The position numbers and the translations under genes were made by a program. From assembly GCA_964486935.1 (NCBI GenBank), contig CAZAPG010000003.1:231922-295921 (forward strand): DNA of 64,000 bases. The letters are read 5' to 3'. This DNA comes from CAZAPG01 sp964486935 (lineage in GTDB: Bacteria > Chloroflexota > Anaerolineae > 4572-78 > J111). Under the pieces are notes generated by a model. That model saw only the letters and a list, made by a program, of their open reading frames with translations, did not search any database and was not told where the DNA came from. Shown here in pieces: positions 18,087-26,199 of this stretch. Each line of letters opens with the position of its first letter. Position 1 is the stretch's first letter.

Positions 18087-21000
18087 TCAATTATCCCTCA
18101 AAATGATTGGAATGTAAACTTTGCTACCGCCGGGGCTTGAAGCGACCCCTTCAATCGTGATGGTATGCACATCGGTAACGGTGGCATAAACATTTTCTGC
18201 CGTAACAGTGATGGTTTTGGTGCCGGTCACACTCCAGGAAAAGTTGATATTATGCGTAAGCGACGATACGCCATTAAAGGTTTGGGGCGACTTATCGGTG
18301 GCTTCCCAGGTATAATTAAAAGGTAATTGAGCCGTAGCGGGACTCAGATTGGCGGTAAAGGCGTAGGTAGTACCGGTAATGCCGGTGGTTGGGCCGGTAA
18401 TGCTGGCCGTCTCCGGGGCCAGGGCCACGGTAGTAAATGACCACGGGTTGGATACCGGCCCCGCCTGGAGTGAATTACCCAGATTATCCTGCCCGGTGAC
18501 GGTATACACCAGCGTCTGGTTCATGGGCAAACCGGCGTGGGAATAAGTTACTTCGGTTTTATTGGCGTTCCAGTTAGCGGTAAACCCGGCTGCGCCGGAA
18601 CCGCTAATTTGCACCGTGGCTAGATTCATCGGCTTGCTGAAAGTAACTTTAATATTCTGGCCGACACCCACGCCATCGGCGCCATTGGCGGGCGAGGTGT
18701 TTTCTACATAGGGGTAGTTGGTCGGAATGCCAATTTGCATGGCCGGGTCGCCAAACAACACAAAGGTCTCGACCAGTTCCCCCCAGGCCGAACTTTGGGC
18801 ATAGGCGTTAATTTTGGCCTCAGTGGTGGCCTGCCCCAGCGAGTACTTATCTTCCTGGAAGATGGCGTCGTAAAAGCCACCCATTAATAATTTGTGGCCG
18901 GTGGGAAAGTTGAGGCTGGTATCGGCCCAAACAGCCACGCCGCCTTTGCCGGCTCTATCTAAAAAATATTCGCTCATGGCCGCATCACCGGCTACAAAAT
19001 AACCGTTCAGGCAGTTGGCAATCGTCACAATGGGTAATTTGTTGGTGTTGTTCAAACCGGTAATGTTACTGGGTTTATAAATTTTCTCCTGCGCCCAGAA
19101 ATCTCGGTTGCCGTGGCCGGAATAATTTACCAGCAGACTACCGTTGTTAATATAGTTGGTAATATCACCCGTAGGATTGGGCGGGTCGGGCTGGCCGGCA
19201 TTGAGATAGACTTTATTGGCGGTGAAATAATAGGGCAGGCGATTTATTAAATCTTGCGAGTTGTTTTCAAAAGTAGGGTCATTATCGCCATCGGTGGGAT
19301 TACCGTCATCAGCCACAAACAGGGCGCTGGTATTCCACGAGGCGGCAGGCGGGTTCTGTTCGTAGTAAATTATTTTGTTGACCATATCCGTTACCTGAGT
19401 AGCGTTCTGGGCCGTCAGGCGGCCAATGAACATTTCCGGCAAAATATCATTGTCGTCGTTATTGGAATCGCCGTTGTCATCAGCCACAGCCACAAACCAG
19501 TTATCCGAGGGGGATTGGCCCAATTCGGCGGTGTTGGTAAAGTGGGTGGGCACGTAGTTAACCCGGCCCAGATTTTTCAGGTTTCTGTAATCAAAGGTAG
19601 CCCCGCTCACAAACAGCACATAGGCAGGCGCCGGATTTTGCCAATTGTGATAAGCGTGTGAGAGAAAATCTTTAATCGCCTGGGGATGATAAATACCAAA
19701 GTTGAATTCATCAAAAATATCTTCAACCTTAACCACGGCCACGCTTAACCCGGAAAAGTTGACTCGATGCGTGGCCAGCGGCTGAACGCTGTTGTAAAAC
19801 AGCTTGGGGGTGATGATAATGTAATCAGCCTGCTGGGCGGTGTTTTGCCAGTTGCTGGCCTCATCCAGTTCAAAGCTGGCCGGTAATTTGTAGCGGTCGG
19901 TGGTGACGGCCAGATAACGGGAGTTACTTTGGGCTGCATCTTTGAATTGCAGGGTGTAATCGCTGCCATTGTTCACCAGCGTCGGGCCGGTAATAATCGA
20001 CACATTAGCCGGGTTGGTAATATCAAAAACGCGCTCAACGTTGGCGTTGGTGTAGCCGGTAATTTCAAATTGAAAGGTGTCTGCCGCAGGCGCGCCAAAC
20101 CCCAGTTCGTTGTTTTGGGCCACGTAGGCCCGCCAGTAATCCACTTCAATCCAGTTGATAAAAAGCTGGTGGCCCGGATACGGCCCAACGGCCTCAACCC
20201 GAATGGTGTTGTTGCCATTTTGAAAGTTGAAATTGGCCTGAGTATCCGTTTGCTGCTGGTCGTAAATAATTTGGCCAGCTACGCCCCAATCCTCCTGGTC
20301 GCCGTTGATATCGACGCCATTTACATAAATTTTGGTTTTGTGCCCGCCTGCGGTAAACCCCTTCATCCTTACCTTGACAGCGGCATTTACCCCGCCCACG
20401 GCTGAGAGTGTTCCCAAATCCACCTCATAATCTCTGAAGGCAGGCAAACTGGTATTGTAGGCAATTCTATCCTCCCAAAACCAGTGATCTTCGTAAAGGT
20501 CGCCGCCTTTCATCAGCCAGTAAGCAATATCCTGCTCAAAATGAAGGGACTCGGGAAAATGCGCCGGAACGGTTCCGCCGCCCAACGCGCCGCTGCGTTC
20601 GGCCATGCGCTGGCCGCTGCCGGCCGAGGCTTCGAGCCAGTAGATATTTTTGGTAGTGTAAATATCGGTGATGGCCGCGCCATAAAAGAGCAGGTAATCA
20701 GCGGCGTCATCAAAAAAGCCGTCGCCATCATCGTGCATAAAAATGGGAATTTCAGCCCCTTTGTTTTTGACTTTTACGGTATCGGCGTCAACGCCGGCCA
20801 CGCCAAACCCCGCGCCAGACAGGTTGGTGGGAGTGATTTTGTAGATACCATTGGCGGTGACGCCAATTTTTACCTTTTGCGACCCGCTGGCCGCGCCGAT
20901 GCCGCCGCCTCCGCTGGTGTTAAGGCCAGGGTTGGGGTTGGCAATGGGGGGCCGGGTCAAGGTGTCGTAATTGAGCAGCGTTCTTTTTAGAAAACCCTCA

Positions 21001-21662
21001 TAGGCGGCGCTGGCCTTGCTCTGCGCGTTTGCCCCGGCAGCCGATAGACCGCTGCTCCAGGTGACACGGGCTAGAAGTCGCTTATAGAGTCGCACCTCGC
21101 CGGTAACAGGGTTGTATTGTACGGGATAAAACTCAACCTGGCCCACTGGCTGGTCGCGCAATGTGCCGGTATAACCAATTTTAGCCAACTGGTTGGGGTA
21201 GAAAGCGTTGGTTCCATATACGGCCGGGTTGGGCGCAAATATCTGGCGGGTGGTAATCGAGTCCGGGCCGTCAATTCCATCGCCCAGCACTTCAATATCG
21301 GGGCTGGGGTAGAGTGAATACCCGCTTAAGGTGTCATAATCAAACTCTAGCACCTGCACTGTTACCCCCTGGGTAGAAGGCAACCCCAGCAGCGCCCCAC
21401 GTACGGGAACCTGTGGGTTTCCGGCAATATCGGTTTGGGCCGTACCGGGGATAATAAGGCGATGGTAGGTTTGACTATCGCGCTCAATTGTTTCCACCTC
21501 AAAGCCGGAGACGGTGAACTCCAGAATAATTTCCCCGGAGTTAGCGGACAAGATTGTTAAATTGCTGCCGGGAGGTGTGTCGGCTGCCGCCGGCAAAACG
21601 TACAATACGCTGGAAAGGAAGATGGCGACAGTTATGAGTTTGCCAAAATAGTTTAACTTCAT
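18087..21662 (-). CDS. Secreted gingipain-type C25 cysteine peptidase with YIPI tail
   Basis: A large extracellular protease of about 1191 residues. The start is taken at the ATG at 21660-21662, which gives a signal peptide (YFGKLITVAIFLSSVLYVLP). This ATG also overlaps the stop of the upstream gene by one base (TAATG). The peptidase C25 core lies in the middle, with catalytic H850 in NYSGHGNRDF and C884 in IANCLNGYF. An Ig-like/SbsA-type domain follows (PANGADGVGVGQNIKVTFSK), then a PKD-like segment. It ends KVYIPIILRDN. C25 peptidases are best known in Bacteroidota with type IX secretion, so one placed inside a possible peptide-maturation operon of this organism type is unusual. Confidence 0.88.
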   Translation of the reverse strand: MKLNYFGKLITVAIFLSSVLYVLPAAADTPPGSNLTILSANSGEIILEFTVSGFEVETIERDSQTYHRLIIPGTAQTDIAGNPQVPVRGALLGLPSTQGVTVQVLEFDYDTLSGYSLYPSPDIEVLGDGIDGPDSITTRQIFAPNPAVYGTNAFYPNQLAKIGYTGTLRDQPVGQVEFYPVQYNPVTGEVRLYKRLLARVTWSSGLSAAGANAQSKASAAYEGFLKRTLLNYDTLTRPPIANPNPGLNTSGGGGIGAASGSQKVKIGVTANGIYKITPTNLSGAGFGVAGVDADTVKVKNKGAEIPIFMHDDGDGFFDDAADYLLFYGAAITDIYTTKNIYWLEASAGSGQRMAERSGALGGGTVPAHFPESLHFEQDIAYWLMKGGDLYEDHWFWEDRIAYNTSLPAFRDYEVDLGTLSAVGGVNAAVKVRMKGFTAGGHKTKIYVNGVDINGDQEDWGVAGQIIYDQQQTDTQANFNFQNGNNTIRVEAVGPYPGHQLFINWIEVDYWRAYVAQNNELGFGAPAADTFQFEITGYTNANVERVFDITNPANVSIITGPTLVNNGSDYTLQFKDAAQSNSRYLAVTTDRYKLPASFELDEASNWQNTAQQADYIIITPKLFYNSVQPLATHRVNFSGLSVAVVKVEDIFDEFNFGIYHPQAIKDFLSHAYHNWQNPAPAYVLFVSGATFDYRNLKNLGRVNYVPTHFTNTAELGQSPSDNWFVAVADDNGDSNNDDNDILPEMFIGRLTAQNATQVTDMVNKIIYYEQNPPAASWNTSALFVADDGNPTDGDNDPTFENNSQDLINRLPYYFTANKVYLNAGQPDPPNPTGDITNYINNGSLLVNYSGHGNRDFWAQEKIYKPSNITGLNNTNKLPIVTIANCLNGYFVAGDAAMSEYFLDRAGKGGVAVWADTSLNFPTGHKLLMGGFYDAIFQEDKYSLGQATTEAKINAYAQSSAWGELVETFVLFGDPAMQIGIPTNYPYVENTSPANGADGVGVGQNIKVTFSKPMNLATVQISGSGAAGFTANWNANKTEVTYSHAGLPMNQTLVYTVTGQDNLGNSLQAGPVSNPWSFTTVALAPETASITGPTTGITGTTYAFTANLSPATAQLPFNYTWEATDKSPQTFNGVSSLTHNINFSWSVTGTKTITVTAENVYATVTDVHTITIEGVASSPGGSKVYIPIILRDN

Positions 21663-22837
21663 TAGTTGTCCCTGTAATGTTTTGACGCGCCAACCAGTTG
21701 ACAAATCAAATCCGCGGATTGATGCAAAGGCCCCACAAACAACCGGTGGCATTTGGCCCGATGCAGCAGGGCTGTCAGCTCTAAAAATAGCCGGGTGGAG
21801 CTGCCGCCAAATTCTTGTTGCAAAATAGCCGATTGGTGCCCTCCCTGAAAACGGCGCAGCAACTCGACGATGGCCTGTCGTTTAGAGATGGGTTCGAGCC
21901 GGGCCGGATTATCAAAGCCGGGCTGGGTTTCGGCGCGTTTGCTGACATCTACAATCAGAACTCTATGCTCGTGGCAAAGGGATTCTATTTGAGCCAACAC
22001 GGCCATACGTTGGGTGGTTTGCAGGCGCAGGGTGGGATAACCTCGCTCAACATCGGGTTGCACGGCCTGTACGCCATCAAGCCCGGCAACGGCGGTTAGC
22101 AACGCATCATCCAAACGGTTAACCAGCACGCTCAACTCTCGTTGGACGCCGGGTATGGCCTCATCAACGGGGGCAGCCGGGTTTTGCAGAATAATCACGT
22201 GGCTAATTTGGGCAATATCGCCCATACTGTCGGGCTGAATTTGTTCAATATCCAGCAATAGCTTACCCAGCCAGGTGGGCGCATTTTCCCCCAACGGGGA
22301 AAAGCCGGTCAAAGCCAGGGTGTGCGGCCTAATTCTAAGGCTGCGGGGAAAGGGATGCACCTGGCCGTCGGCCCGGCCCACCGCGGCCAGCTCGTCGGAA
22401 AGAAATTTAAATCCGCGCCGCACCAATTCCATAGTCAGGGTGGTTTTACCGTGAAAGGCATCAGCGGCTAAAATAACCCCCTGCCCGTTGTAAGCTGCCA
22501 CCCCTGCGTGAATCAAAAAGTGGCTTCGCACTCTGGCCATGATGCTTCTCAAGACGCTGTCGTACACATATCCTTGCTGCGATGCCGCGTTATGAAGGGG
22601 CCAAACTTCCTTGTCTAGCAGTAGGACAGGTTGGCCCCAGGGGTTTTCAGCTGCGCACAATACAACAAATTCGGCCCGGTTTTGCGGCGGTTTTGTGTGG
22701 CCGTTATCTTTAAAACGGGCATACATTTTGCCAAACAAATCAATGTAGCCGGGAGAATCTGACCGGAGGATAACGTCTAAATCAAAAAAGCGCAATTTTA
22801 ATTCATAAGGGATCAAAGTTTCGGTTCGGGGTTTCAC
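21662..22837 (-). CDS. HPr kinase/phosphorylase-like protein (peptide-cluster type)
   Basis: A 391-residue protein with a kinase P-loop region like HprK: VILAADAFHGKTTLTMELVR (121-140), K131-T132 being the phosphate-binding pair, followed by FKFLSDE (144-149). The first glycine of the usual GxxxxGK loop is replaced by alanine. It is longer than true HprK and lacks the N-terminal HprK domain, so it is more like the HPr-kinase-like proteins of lasso-peptide clusters, where a homologue phosphorylates the precursor peptide. The start is GTG at 22835-22837 with no strong ribosome site. It is separated from the precursor-like peptide gene by 247 bases holding two hairpins. Substrate unproven. Confidence 0.75.
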   Translation of the reverse strand: MKPRTETLIPYELKLRFFDLDVILRSDSPGYIDLFGKMYARFKDNGHTKPPQNRAEFVVLCAAENPWGQPVLLLDKEVWPLHNAASQQGYVYDSVLRSIMARVRSHFLIHAGVAAYNGQGVILAADAFHGKTTLTMELVRRGFKFLSDELAAVGRADGQVHPFPRSLRIRPHTLALTGFSPLGENAPTWLGKLLLDIEQIQPDSMGDIAQISHVIILQNPAAPVDEAIPGVQRELSVLVNRLDDALLTAVAGLDGVQAVQPDVERGYPTLRLQTTQRMAVLAQIESLCHEHRVLIVDVSKRAETQPGFDNPARLEPISKRQAIVELLRRFQGGHQSAILQQEFGGSSTRLFLELTALLHRAKCHRLFVGPLHQSADLICQLVGASKHYRDN

Positions 22838-22977
22838 AATTATCTGTTTTTCGCTTTGCTGATAGACTTTTACAACCTTAATCAGCTTATCACATAAAAA
22901 TTGAAACTAAATATGAGGAAAGTTAGAAAAAGGTTAGAGGGGTAGAAAAACTGATATTCGCAATCTCCACTAATGCA

Positions 22978-23005
22978 GTAGAGGCAGGGGGTACCCTGCC
23001 TCTAC
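22978..23005. repeat. Perfect 12-bp hairpin between the peptide gene and the kinase-like gene
   Basis: GTAGAGGCAGGG and its exact complement are separated by four bases. There is no T-run beside it on the minus strand, so it is more likely an RNA-stabilising or attenuating stem, or a dispersed palindrome, than a full terminator. Its place between a short peptide gene and the processing genes would suit differential expression. Confidence 0.7.
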
Positions 23006-23030
23006 AACAATGTATGGTTTGGAAGACCTG

Positions 23031-23059
23031 AAAAAAGTAATCAGGCAGGTCAAACCTGC
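23031..23059 (-). terminator. Terminator-like hairpin just after the 40-residue peptide gene
   Basis: On the minus strand AGCAGGT-TTG-ACCTGCC forms a 6-7 bp stem, then CTGATTACTTTTTTC. The T-run begins eight bases after the stem, so termination is probably partial. It lies 26-54 bases past the peptide stop. Leaky termination here would give more peptide mRNA than mRNA for the enzymes. Confidence 0.5.
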
Positions 23060-23084
23060 TCCCATTCCGGTCAATGGGCTTGCT

Positions 23085-23207
23085 TTAAAGAATTAATGGT
23101 TCATCACCATAGTTGGTTTGGGCCGGCCCCAACTCTTCCAGAATGTCCTCATCGGTATAGGTGATGATTTCTGGCGCTTCATAAATGGGCAGTTGGTTGT
23201 CTTGCAT
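23085..23207 (-). CDS. 40-residue precursor-like peptide (RiPP precursor candidate)
   Basis: A short gene with a perfect ribosome site (AAAGGAG seven bases before the ATG). The peptide begins MQDNQLPIYEAPEI, continues ITYTDEDILEE, and ends LGPAQTNYGDEPLIL. It is acidic, with no signal peptide. Residues 9-14 (YEAPEI) fit the YxxPx[LI] recognition motif of lasso-peptide leaders, and ELGPAQT at 25-31 resembles the conserved tail of many small unassigned bacterial peptides (from memory). It is the first gene of a putative operon with a kinase-like protein, a C25 peptidase, a signal-peptidase-like protein and an NTP_transf_5 protein. Whether it is modified, cleaved or exported is inference. The strong ribosome site makes a real gene likely. 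Confidence 0.75.
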   Translation of the reverse strand: MQDNQLPIYEAPEIITYTDEDILEELGPAQTNYGDEPLIL

Positions 23208-23231
23208 TTTTTTCTCCTTTCTGAAAAAAAT

Positions 23232-23259
23232 TTTATATGTTGACACAAACTTAGCACAA
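23232..23259 (-). promoter_or_regulatory. Candidate promoter of the peptide gene
   Basis: On the minus strand TTGTGC (23254-23259) and TATAAA (23232-23237) are 16 bases apart, 24 bases upstream of the peptide ATG. This is a reasonable but not strong consensus match. Confidence 0.35.
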
Positions 23260-23308
23260 TTAAATAGGATGCCGGTTAAAATTCTGTTGGAAAATGGTTT
23301 GAATTTGC

Positions 23309-24445
23309 TTACGGCAGCACCACAAACACGGGCAGGTAGCCGTAAACCGTCAGTTTGTAGCCGCCCAAATCTCGCCGGGCGCCGACGCCCCACCAGTAGT
23401 CGCCGGGTTGAATTTGAGCGCCGTTGCTTAACTTGCCGTTAAAATCCAGCGATGTCCCCTGCGCCACCGCCTGCCAGATTACATTCTGGTTTTGCCCGTG
23501 GGCCAGGTCAACCCAGTATTTGGTCGCCTGGGGATACGCTGACCACTCGAATTTAATGGGGTTTGACGGCGAAATAGAAGCCGCCGAAAAGGTAGCGTTG
23601 GCCGCCGGTTTGCCCGGTTCAAAGCCCAACAACGAAACATCAACATCGGGCAGTTGCGCCGAAGCGCCGTTTTGAACGGCAACCGGCCCCAGCCAGGCCC
23701 AACTAACCACCTGCTCCAGGTTGAAGTGGGGGTTCCATTCCTGGGCAAAAACCACGTTGTACCCGCTGCCCGAAGCCGCCAGATTGGAAAAGCTGTAGCG
23801 GCCATCGCCGCCGGAGGCAGTTTCGGCGATGGTTTTTTGCGCCTGGTCTTCCAGTTTAATTTTGACTCCCCCGGCCGGCGCGCCGTTCAACAGCACCCGT
23901 CCAGTAATGGCGCCGGGGCCGTTGGGCGCCGGCGTGACCGAGACCGTTGGCGTTGGGGTAAGGGTGGGCGTACTCACAACCAGAGTGTTCAACCCGCTGG
24001 TAGGTGTTGGAATGGGCGAGTTTGTGGTAGAGTTGTCAACCAGAACCGGCGCGGCGGAAGCCACAGTTTGGGGCTGGGCGCTGGCTGAAGCAACGTTTGC
24101 GCTGTTTGAAACATTATCGGCAGCCAAAGTTGGCGATTCAACCGCAGCAATATTATTTTGCGCAGGAGAAGCCGTTGCTGTCGCCATCTGCCCGGCGGCC
24201 GGGGCGGCCTGCTCAACCGGAGCAACCTCTACAGGGGAGGAAGAGGGCGCAGGCTGGTCGTCAAACGTAATTAGCGCGGGACGTTTTCGGGCAACCCGCT
24301 CGCCCGAAGCGTCAGACTCGCCGGCGCTGTAGCCAAGCAAAATGATTGCCAGCGTCAACGTGATGAGTAACAACAAACTCCCCGCTACAAAAACGTAGGC
24401 GCTGCCGGCTAACAACAGGAGCCTTTTTTTTCTGGATTGGCTCAT
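23309..24445 (-). CDS. Membrane-anchored surface protein with carboxypeptidase-regulatory-like domain
   Basis: About 378 residues with the start at the ATG at 24443-24445 (MSQSRKKR), behind a GAGGAGG ribosome site. A positively charged N-terminus and one strong membrane helix (AGSLLLLITLTLAIILLGYS) are followed by an Ala/Pro/Ser/Thr-rich linker of about 130 residues. Next comes a compact beta domain beginning GAITGRVLLNGAPAGGVKI and containing GRYSFSNLAASGSGYNVVF, the carboxypeptidase regulatory-like (CarboxypepD_reg) pattern. The last part resembles a fibronectin-like fold (PIKFEWSAYPQATKYWVDLA). It lacks the YLPI-type tail. It probably faces outward and gives structural support or binding. 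Confidence 0.75.
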   Translation of the reverse strand: MSQSRKKRLLLLAGSAYVFVAGSLLLLITLTLAIILLGYSAGESDASGERVARKRPALITFDDQPAPSSSPVEVAPVEQAAPAAGQMATATASPAQNNIAAVESPTLAADNVSNSANVASASAQPQTVASAAPVLVDNSTTNSPIPTPTSGLNTLVVSTPTLTPTPTVSVTPAPNGPGAITGRVLLNGAPAGGVKIKLEDQAQKTIAETASGGDGRYSFSNLAASGSGYNVVFAQEWNPHFNLEQVVSWAWLGPVAVQNGASAQLPDVDVSLLGFEPGKPAANATFSAASISPSNPIKFEWSAYPQATKYWVDLAHGQNQNVIWQAVAQGTSLDFNGKLSNGAQIQPGDYWWGVGARRDLGGYKLTVYGYLPVFVVLP

Positions 24446-24650
24446 CGAGTGAATATCCTCCTCTGTAAATAGGAGTCCACAGCTTGCTCTGCCAAACCAA
24501 GGTTTGGACTCCATTTTCATTCTCGTTGCTGCCAAAGGCGCAGGAACTGTCACACTCCCTGGTAATTGCCCTATGGGGACCGTGGCGCACTTTTTAGCTT
24601 ACTATGTTTTCATAGGAGGGGCATATAAGTTTCATAAAAATTTAATTAGA

Positions 24651-24686
24651 AAACAAAAAGGCCCTGGGCAGACTTTCCAGGGCCTT
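24651..24686 (-). terminator. Rho-independent terminator after the VWA gene
   Basis: A perfect 10-base stem (AAGGCCCTGG/CCAGGGCCTT), 9-base loop, followed on the minus strand by TTTTTGTTTT. It lies 22 bases past the stop of the VWA-domain gene. Confidence 0.85.
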
Positions 24687-24707
24687 GTAAAACACAACGC
24701 GTAACTT

Positions 24708-26183
24708 TTACACCGTCAATAATTTATCTACAGCGGCGGCCAGTTCGGCCATGTTGCTCACCCGATGAACGGCGCTGGCAAAGGGCAGGTAAGCCAGCAT
24801 ATCGCTATCGCCGGTGCCCCACTGCCGGGGGTGTTCGGGGTTGAGCCAGATAACCCGTTTGCTGCGGCGCTTAATCTGGTCCATCAAATCAAGCCGGGGG
24901 TTGCGATAGTTGTTGCGGCCATCGCCCACAAAAATTACGGTGGTGCGATGGTCAATGGTTCCGGCAAAATCCATCATCAGGGTGTTGAGGCTGTTGCCCA
25001 AATCGGTGCTGTAGTAGCCGGGCTGTAAATCGGGCCGGGCCAGCACAATTTCAATGGCCTCGCCTGGAGGGTGCTCGGCAAAATCTTCGCCGATGTTGCC
25101 CAAATCGCTCACAAAGCCAAAGCTGTGGGTGCTGCTTACCTGGTCTTGCAACTCATAAACCATATGCAGCAAAAAGCTGACTACGTTGCGCATACTGGTC
25201 GAAAGGTCGCACACCAGCACCAGTTTGGGCTTGAGGTGTCGGCTTTTATATTTAAGCTCTAAGGGTACGCCGCCGTAGCGCAGGTTGGCGCGCAGAGTCT
25301 TTTTGGGGTCCAGGGTGCCGCTTTTGTTGCGTTTGCGCCGCAGCGCAGCCCGGCTGCGCAGTTGAGAAACCAGCCGCCGAATTTCCTGGCGCAGCAACTC
25401 GGCTTCTCGCTCGGTCAGGCGGTCAAAGGGATGGTGCATAATATCGTCGGCGCTCTCCCGGCGCTGCTCATGCTCTTCAACCCGCCGGCGGGCCATATTG
25501 CTGCCCACATACCGGGAAATTTGCTCGGCCAGGGCGTCGCGGTTGGCCTCCATATCTTGCATCAAGTCATCAATAGCTTGTTGACTCATTCCCAGTTGCT
25601 TGAGCAGGTCTGGCAATTGCTTCATTAACTGCTCCAGCAGTTGCATCCCAAGCTGGCGCATCATCCGCTGCTCAACCCAACGCTGCTCATAGGGGTGATT
25701 GGCCCGCTGCAAACCCGACTGCTGGCCGGCCTGGTCGAGCGAGTCCTGGTTGAGGTTTTGGCCCTGCAACAGGGCTTGCAGCAATTGCATCAGGCTGTTA
25801 ATCTGCTCCGAGGAAGGCTGGCTGCGATTCTGGCGCGCCTGTTGTTGGCCCGGCTGCCCCTGCTGTTGACCCTGCTGGCGCAAATGCTCTAACAGGGCGC
25901 GGAGCGCCTGTTGCAACAGGTTGCGCTCTTCGGGCGATAGTTCATCCATAATGTTTAAGAGGGGCGGCTGGTCGTTGCCAAAGTAGAGGGGGAACAGGTC
26001 GTCAAAAACAGGTTGGTCCTGCACCTCTTTTACCAGCGTGGCCCGCAGCGAGTCGTGAAAATCTGCCCGGTCTCGCACGCCCATATGCCCGGCGGCCTTA
26101 AAGGCGTCTTCACTTTCGGCAATGGAAATACGCACGCCCGCGGCGCGCAGCCCGGCAATAAACTCTACAATTCGCTGGTCCAT
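24708..26183 (-). CDS. VWA-domain protein partner of MoxR (CoxE-like)
   Basis: About 491 residues with the start at the ATG at 26181-26183 and AAAGGA upstream. The N-terminal half contains a long Gln-rich stretch (GQQQGQPGQQQARQ) and predicted helices. The C-terminal third is a von Willebrand A domain with the metal site DLSTS in LVLVCDLSTSMRN and later GDGRNNYRNP. Proteins of this type work with a MoxR AAA ATPase as a chaperone pair that inserts metals or remodels enzymes. The MoxR gene lies directly upstream with a 16-base gap. The client protein is not evident in the window. Confidence 0.88.
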   Translation of the reverse strand: MDQRIVEFIAGLRAAGVRISIAESEDAFKAAGHMGVRDRADFHDSLRATLVKEVQDQPVFDDLFPLYFGNDQPPLLNIMDELSPEERNLLQQALRALLEHLRQQGQQQGQPGQQQARQNRSQPSSEQINSLMQLLQALLQGQNLNQDSLDQAGQQSGLQRANHPYEQRWVEQRMMRQLGMQLLEQLMKQLPDLLKQLGMSQQAIDDLMQDMEANRDALAEQISRYVGSNMARRRVEEHEQRRESADDIMHHPFDRLTEREAELLRQEIRRLVSQLRSRAALRRKRNKSGTLDPKKTLRANLRYGGVPLELKYKSRHLKPKLVLVCDLSTSMRNVVSFLLHMVYELQDQVSSTHSFGFVSDLGNIGEDFAEHPPGEAIEIVLARPDLQPGYYSTDLGNSLNTLMMDFAGTIDHRTTVIFVGDGRNNYRNPRLDLMDQIKRRSKRVIWLNPEHPRQWGTGDSDMLAYLPFASAVHRVSNMAELAAAVDKLLTV

Positions 26184-26199
26184 AGCTGGTTCCTTTCTG

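Noticed and set aside
21662..22837. HPr-kinase-like gene as the true HPr kinase of the mannitol PTS
   Set aside because: It lacks the N-terminal HprK domain, has an altered P-loop, and lies in a different operon 11 kb away with peptide-cluster neighbours.
16395..23207. Complete lasso-peptide biosynthetic cluster
   Set aside because: No asparagine-synthetase-like cyclase, transglutaminase-like protease or RRE (PqqD-like) gene could be found in or near the operon.
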